NCBI GenBank assembly: GCA_030017935.1
Contig: JASEGF010000062.1
Location: forward strand, 1-10,042
Reading direction: 5' to 3'
From: Bacteroidales bacterium
Lineage (GTDB): Bacteria > Bacteroidota > Bacteroidia > Bacteroidales > DTU049
DNA length: 10,042 nt
How positions within the stretch are numbered: position 1 is the stretch's first letter; every line of letters starts with the position of its first letter. Below, in pieces: positions 7,581-10,042 of the stretch. The notes under the pieces were generated by a model. It saw nothing but the letters and a program-made list of their open reading frames with translations. It did not search any database and was not told where the DNA came from. The translations under genes were made by a program, and so were the position numbers.

Positions 7581-7624
7581 TTGTCTAAACCATGATTTTG
7601 GGGATTAAAGGATTTTGAGATTTT
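7581..7624. repeat. Probable dispersed intergenic repeat segment
   Basis: This stretch begins TTGTCTAAACCATGATTTTG and continues GGGATTAAAGGATTTTGAGA. It resembles an intergenic repeat type (GTCTGAA..ATGATTT..GGATTAAAGGATT) that I remember from several bacterial genomes. Within the window it shows only a loose GGATT direct repeat (GGGATTAAA then GGATTTTGA). The call rests on remembered likeness and on lying inside the inverted-repeat element. Confidence 0.4.
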
Positions 7625-7632
7625 GTTTTTCA

Positions 7633-7644
7633 GGGCTAAAGCCC
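7633..7644. repeat. GC-rich hairpin 1 (GGGC/GCCC, TAAA loop)
   Basis: GGGC, loop TAAA, GCCC: a four-pair stem with a tetraloop. It is the first of two hairpins sharing the same loop, in a surrounding sequence that is otherwise very AT-rich. Confidence 0.6.
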
Positions 7645-7663
7645 ATAGCTCTTTTTATGCCAT

Positions 7664-7685
7664 ACCCTGACCTAAAGGTCAGGGT
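7664..7685. repeat. GC-rich hairpin 2 (nine-pair stem, TAAA loop)
   Basis: ACCCTGACC (7664-7672), loop TAAA (7673-7676) and GGTCAGGGT (7677-7685) form a perfect nine-pair stem. No T-run follows on either strand, so it looks like part of the repeat element and not a simple terminator. Confidence 0.75.
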
Positions 7686-7697
7686 TAATTTAGTGCT

Positions 7698-7715
7698 CAT
7701 TTGTGTGCATTTGTG
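7698..7715. repeat. Direct repeat CATTTGTG, 10-base step
   Basis: CATTTGTG occurs at 7698-7705 and again at 7708-7715, the second followed by GATTAATTT. The TTTGTG core resembles the CTTTGTG words elsewhere in the same element and fits the same dispersed repeat style. Confidence 0.5.
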
Positions 7716-7807
7716 GATTAATTTACAACTAATATAATACTAAACTCTTCAACTTATCAACTTTAATTAATATCTTGGTGCCCTTTGTGGTAAAATAAAT
7801 TACCCTC

Positions 7808-7825
7808 AATAAACGCTATAGAACC
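7808..7825. repeat. Right inverted terminal repeat of the element
   Basis: AATAAACGCTATAGAACC is the inverted counterpart of 7483-7501. The likeness continues loosely outward, with TTTT before GG on the left and the reverse complement TTTTATGG on the right, so the true tip may lie a few bases further out. Confidence 0.65.
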
Positions 7826-7917
7826 ATAAAATAACTTTAAAATTAATTCTCAGCTCAAATTGACACCTCTTTATGTAATGATACCCTCTAAAACTAGCAA
7901 AAATAAAAAAATAACTT

Positions 7918-7948
7918 AGTTTAAAATAGTTCGCAACCATTTTAAACT
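7918..7948 (-). terminator. Probable intrinsic terminator of the minus-strand operon
   Basis: AGTTTAAAAT (7918-7927) and ATTTTAAACT (7939-7948) are perfect inverted copies. Inside, GTT and AAC can add three more pairs around a CGC loop after one mismatch. The hairpin lies 22 bases past the stop of the alkyltransferase-like gene in the minus direction, and a T-rich run (AAGTTATTTTTTTATTTTTG) follows on that strand. The stem is almost all A/T, which weakens it. Confidence 0.5.
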
Positions 7949-7970
7949 TTTCACTTTTTGTACTTATCGC

Positions 7971-8315
7971 TTATTCACATTGTTTCTCTTCCCAATCCTG
8001 CCAAAATAGTTCTTTGAATTTTTTCACTTGATTATCAATAACTTTGATTCCTTCGTTTTCTAGAAGTTCTTGCATTTGATTACCTGGAAAATGATGACGA
8101 CCAGTGAGAAGGCCATTACGATTTACCACACGATGAGCTGGCACATAAAAAGGAGCCAAATAGCAATGAGCAAGTGCTATACCCACAAAACGAGCTGAAC
8201 TTTTGCTACCTATAACATTAGCTATAGCACCATAAGTAGTTACCCTGCCATATGGCACTTGAGCAGTCAATTCCCATACTTTCATATACAAGTTACTCAG
8301 GTCATCACTCATCAT
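7971..8315 (-). CDS. atl: Alkyltransferase-like protein (cysteine-less MGMT family)
   Basis: A 114-residue protein matching the DNA-binding domain of O6-methylguanine-DNA methyltransferase. PYGRVTTYGAIA (21-32) holds the nucleotide-flipping Tyr28, SSARFVGIAL (39-48) the Arg finger Arg42, and VPAHRVVNRNG (58-68) the active-site loop. In true methyltransferases that loop reads PCHRV; here Ala60 replaces the catalytic cysteine, so the protein cannot accept an alkyl group. Alkyltransferase-like proteins bind O6-alkylguanine and hand the lesion to nucleotide excision repair; some bacterial members also carry Ala at this position. The length is normal for a stand-alone Atl. Two ATG codons lie side by side (8310-8315) and either could start it. 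It follows trmB by 9 bases and is the last gene of the operon before the hairpin at 7918-7948. Confidence 0.9.
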   Translation of the reverse strand: MMSDDLSNLYMKVWELTAQVPYGRVTTYGAIANVIGSKSSARFVGIALAHCYLAPFYVPAHRVVNRNGLLTGRHHFPGNQMQELLENEGIKVIDNQVKKFKELFWQDWEEKQCE

Positions 8316-8324
8316 TTAAATTTA

Positions 8325-8987
8325 TTAAATTTGGAAGGCTAAATATTTAATTGTCTTTCCCTGAGACAGCCACATTTTTTCATAAAATGTTTGTACTTGA
8401 GTTATTAAATCATCACCCCTTTCTTTGTAAACATCATAATTGCATTCTAAAAGTTTAAAATTAAAACTTTTCAAAATTTCCAGAGTGTAATTAAAAAGGT
8501 CGTCATCATCAGTTTTCAAATGAATAAGTCCTTGAGGTTTCAAGATTTTCAAATATCTATTAATAAAACGAGGAGAAGTGAGTCTTTTACTCACACGACT
8601 TTGTGGTTGCGGGTCAGGGAAAGTAATCCATATTTCATCAACTTCATTTTTGTCAAAGCAGTGTTCTATTAATCCAATAGGAACGCGTAAAAAAGCAACA
8701 TTTTTTAATCCAAGATTATTGGCTTTGTTAGCACCTACCCACATTCTATCGCTTTTAATATCAATAGCTATAAAATTTTTATTAGTAAAACGTTGAGCCA
8801 TCTCCACAGTATATTCAGCTTTGCCACAGGCTAATTCTTGGATTAGTGGATTATCATTACCAAAAAAATCATTTCGCCATTTACCTTTGAGTGGAAATGG
8901 GTGCTGTTGTAATGTGAAATATCCAGTCTCGAAATAAAATGGAAAAGTTTGAATCTCTTCGAAGCGTTGTAGCTTTTTCCTAGCCAT
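8325..8987 (-). CDS. trmB: tRNA (guanine-N7)-methyltransferase TrmB
   Basis: A SAM-dependent enzyme that makes 7-methylguanosine at position 46 of the tRNA variable loop. Started at the ATG at 8985-8987 it has 220 residues and begins MARKKLQRF. A TTG two codons upstream is open but unnecessary. ELACGKAEYT (51-60) is the SAM-binding motif I, IAIDIKSDRMW lies after it, ITFPDPQ (121-127) is the family signature, KRLTSP (134-139) and HLKTD (156-160) contribute to tRNA and SAM binding, and the length is normal for the family. The ATG overlaps the stop of the upstream SPOR gene (ATGGCTAG, 8980-8987), which suggests translational coupling. Nine bases separate it from the alkyltransferase-like gene downstream. 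Confidence 0.95.
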   Translation of the reverse strand: MARKKLQRFEEIQTFPFYFETGYFTLQQHPFPLKGKWRNDFFGNDNPLIQELACGKAEYTVEMAQRFTNKNFIAIDIKSDRMWVGANKANNLGLKNVAFLRVPIGLIEHCFDKNEVDEIWITFPDPQPQSRVSKRLTSPRFINRYLKILKPQGLIHLKTDDDDLFNYTLEILKSFNFKLLECNYDVYKERGDDLITQVQTFYEKMWLSQGKTIKYLAFQI

Positions 8988-10042
8988 TGCCAATACGTTT
9001 TTTTAATATCCACGCATCTTTCTTGTATTTTGTTCTTATTTCTTCTAATTTAGTATTCATCAGTACAGTGTCTCGAGAGCTGAAAGAATCTACGGCCACT
9101 CTATATCTTTTTATAATACTATCATATAAAATTATTGGTGAGAACCCAAGGGAACTGTAACGTGCACTTTCTTTCTTAGCAGAATTTATAGTAGGTTTAC
9201 TAGCAATTATTAAATAATACTTCATTGTATCAAATTGAGGCAGTTGATAGAGTTTTTGTTCTACTACTATCGCTAAATCTTTATAATTTAATTTATCATT
9301 TAAAGTTAAAAATTTCTCATTAGAGATATTTATATAATTTTCATAATAATATACTCCCCCAGCTACAAGTACTAAAATAAATACAATAATAACAATGAGT
9401 GTTTTATGTTTACTTTTTTTCTTTTTGTTCTCAGCTAACTCAGTAATATGATTTTCTTCTATAAAGGCTGGCTGATCCTTTACCTTGATTTTTTTAGTTT
9501 TAGAAGTCTTCTCTTTTTTAACTTTTTCTTTTGTGGGTGAAGAAATTTTTTCTTGTTTTTTGAGCTTTTCTTTTTTTTCTTGAGGGGCTTTTTCTAAATT
9601 TTTTTCTCGTTTAACTTTTTTGAGATTAGCAGTACTGTCTATAGTAGTATGTTTATTTTTGTCTTTTATAGAATTATCAGTTTCTGCTTTTATAGATTTA
9701 TAAATTTTTATGGGAACAGGCTGTAATCCATAAAAAGGAGCATTTAGTTTTTCTATTATATCTGCATCAGGAATATATTGAATTTTATTATCTATATTTA
9801 CAAATGATCCCCATTCATTATATTTAGGACTAATAAAATCAGAAGTATCTAATTTTTCATTGGCAATAAAATCAATAGAATAATATGGCGGATAAATGAG
9901 CATAGAATCATAATGCACTTTAGCCTCATTATAGACCAAATTGAGCTTACCAAAAGGAATATTTACAAACCCTTGTTTTTTGATTAATTCTATGATCTCT
10001 TTTCTATATTCAGGATGTTTTCTACTTTGTGAGATTTTAACA
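8980..10042 (-). CDS. SPOR-domain inner-membrane protein, 5' end beyond window
   Basis: The frame stays open to the right edge, giving 353 visible residues with no ATG in the first 34 codons. The TTG at 9937-9939 is only an internal leucine codon, so the true start lies outside. The visible N-terminal part (about 1-80: KEIIELIKKQGFVNIPFGKL, later LIYPPYYSIDF) resembles the HU-like (HU-CCDC81) domains of Bacteroidota SPOR proteins, but the match is loose. A long Lys/Glu-rich linker (DNA 9478-9621) follows, then one membrane helix (9343-9402) preceded by KKKKSKHK, implying a cytoplasmic N-terminus. The C-terminal SPOR domain (8998-9225: YYLIIAS, then ARYSSLGFSPIILY, YRVAVDSF, DAWILKK) would be periplasmic and bind denuded peptidoglycan strands. 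A role at the division septum or in linking envelope to nucleoid is inference. First visible gene of the operon with trmB and atl. Confidence 0.8.
   Translation of the reverse strand, partial: VKISQSRKHPEYRKEIIELIKKQGFVNIPFGKLNLVYNEAKVHYDSMLIYPPYYSIDFIANEKLDTSDFISPKYNEWGSFVNIDNKIQYIPDADIIEKLNAPFYGLQPVPIKIYKSIKAETDNSIKDKNKHTTIDSTANLKKVKREKNLEKAPQEKKEKLKKQEKISSPTKEKVKKEKTSKTKKIKVKDQPAFIEENHITELAENKKKKSKHKTLIVIIVFILVLVAGGVYYYENYINISNEKFLTLNDKLNYKDLAIVVEQKLYQLPQFDTMKYYLIIASKPTINSAKKESARYSSLGFSPIILYDSIIKRYRVAVDSFSSRDTVLMNTKLEEIRTKYKKDAWILKKRIGNG

Larger units (their letters stand above)
7483..7825. repeat. MITE-like non-coding element with inverted terminal repeats
   Basis: The left end GGTTCTATAACGTTTTATT (7483-7501) and the right end AATAAACGCTATAGAACC (7808-7825) are inverted copies that differ by one substitution and one missing base. 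The likeness resumes further in: ACCACAGAGTTCACAAAG on the left (7528-7545) pairs with the reverse complement of 7774-7791, ACCACAAAGGGCACCAAG. Inside are a CACAAAG-type array, two GC-rich hairpins and a TTTGTG direct repeat. There is no transposase or sizeable open frame, so if mobile it would be non-autonomous. Target-site duplications cannot be judged because the flanks are almost pure A/T. The alternative is a composite of separate dispersed intergenic repeats. Confidence 0.6.
7410..7970. other. 561-base intergenic region: promoter, repeat element, terminator
   Basis: No believable gene lies between the peptidase start and the alkyltransferase-like stop. From left to right it holds the peptidase -7 element (7430-7437), an inverted-repeat element (7483-7825) made of several short repeats and two hairpins, about 90 bases of AT-rich sequence with nothing recognisable (7826-7917), and a hairpin placed as a terminator for the minus-strand operon (7918-7948). 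Confidence 0.8.

Noticed and set aside
7664..7685. Intrinsic terminator at the nine-pair hairpin
   Set aside because: No T-run follows on either strand, and it lies over 280 bases beyond the nearest stop codon upstream in transcription.
7528..7791. CRISPR array
   Set aside because: The repeats are short words at 9-11 base steps and inverted ends, not 23-47 base repeats with unique spacers, and no cas gene is present.
8578..8796. Plus-strand open frame of 72 codons
   Set aside because: It is antisense to trmB, whose motifs on the minus strand are unmistakable.

Overview
The window reads as chromosomal DNA from a very AT-rich member of the phylum Bacteroidota. Four things point there: -7 promoter elements of the form TAnnTTTG close upstream of genes, no clear Shine-Dalgarno sequences, a dipeptidyl-peptidase 5-like S9 peptidase of Porphyromonas type, and a SPOR protein whose N-terminal part resembles Bacteroidota HU-like domains. 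Genus and species cannot be read from it.

Layout. 1-100 (minus): the first 33 codons of an unrecognised gene. 101-217: a divergent promoter region. 218-1279 (plus): a membrane-anchored family 2 glycosyltransferase. 1345-4205 (plus): a tight three-gene unit encoding an exported endonuclease/exonuclease/phosphatase protein, a nitroreductase and the tRNA 2-thiouridylase MnmA. 4256-5158 (minus): a PstS-like binding lipoprotein with an EF-hand-like loop. 5316-7409 (minus): a lipoprotein S9 peptidase like DPP5. 7410-7970: 561 bases without a gene, holding the peptidase promoter, a roughly 343-base element with inverted terminal repeats built of small repeats and hairpins, and a terminator-like hairpin. 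7971-10042 (minus): an operon of a SPOR membrane protein (5' end beyond the window), trmB and a cysteine-less alkyltransferase-like gene.

How the genes work together. The protein-coding content is mostly housekeeping and envelope functions: tRNA modification (MnmA at U34, TrmB at G46), DNA-damage recognition (Atl), peptide degradation outside the cytoplasm (DPP5-like), glycan or lipid glycosylation (GT2) and peptidoglycan-associated SPOR binding. I see no defence system, phage, transposase, CRISPR array or rRNA/tRNA gene.

The most unusual stretch is the non-coding element at 7483-7825. Its near-perfect inverted ends, CACAAAG-type arrays and two hairpins with the same TAAA loop suggest a non-autonomous dispersed repeat. 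Three gene starts were re-judged: the binding lipoprotein starts at 5158 and not 5230, trmB at 8987 and not at the upstream TTG, and the SPOR gene has no start inside the window.
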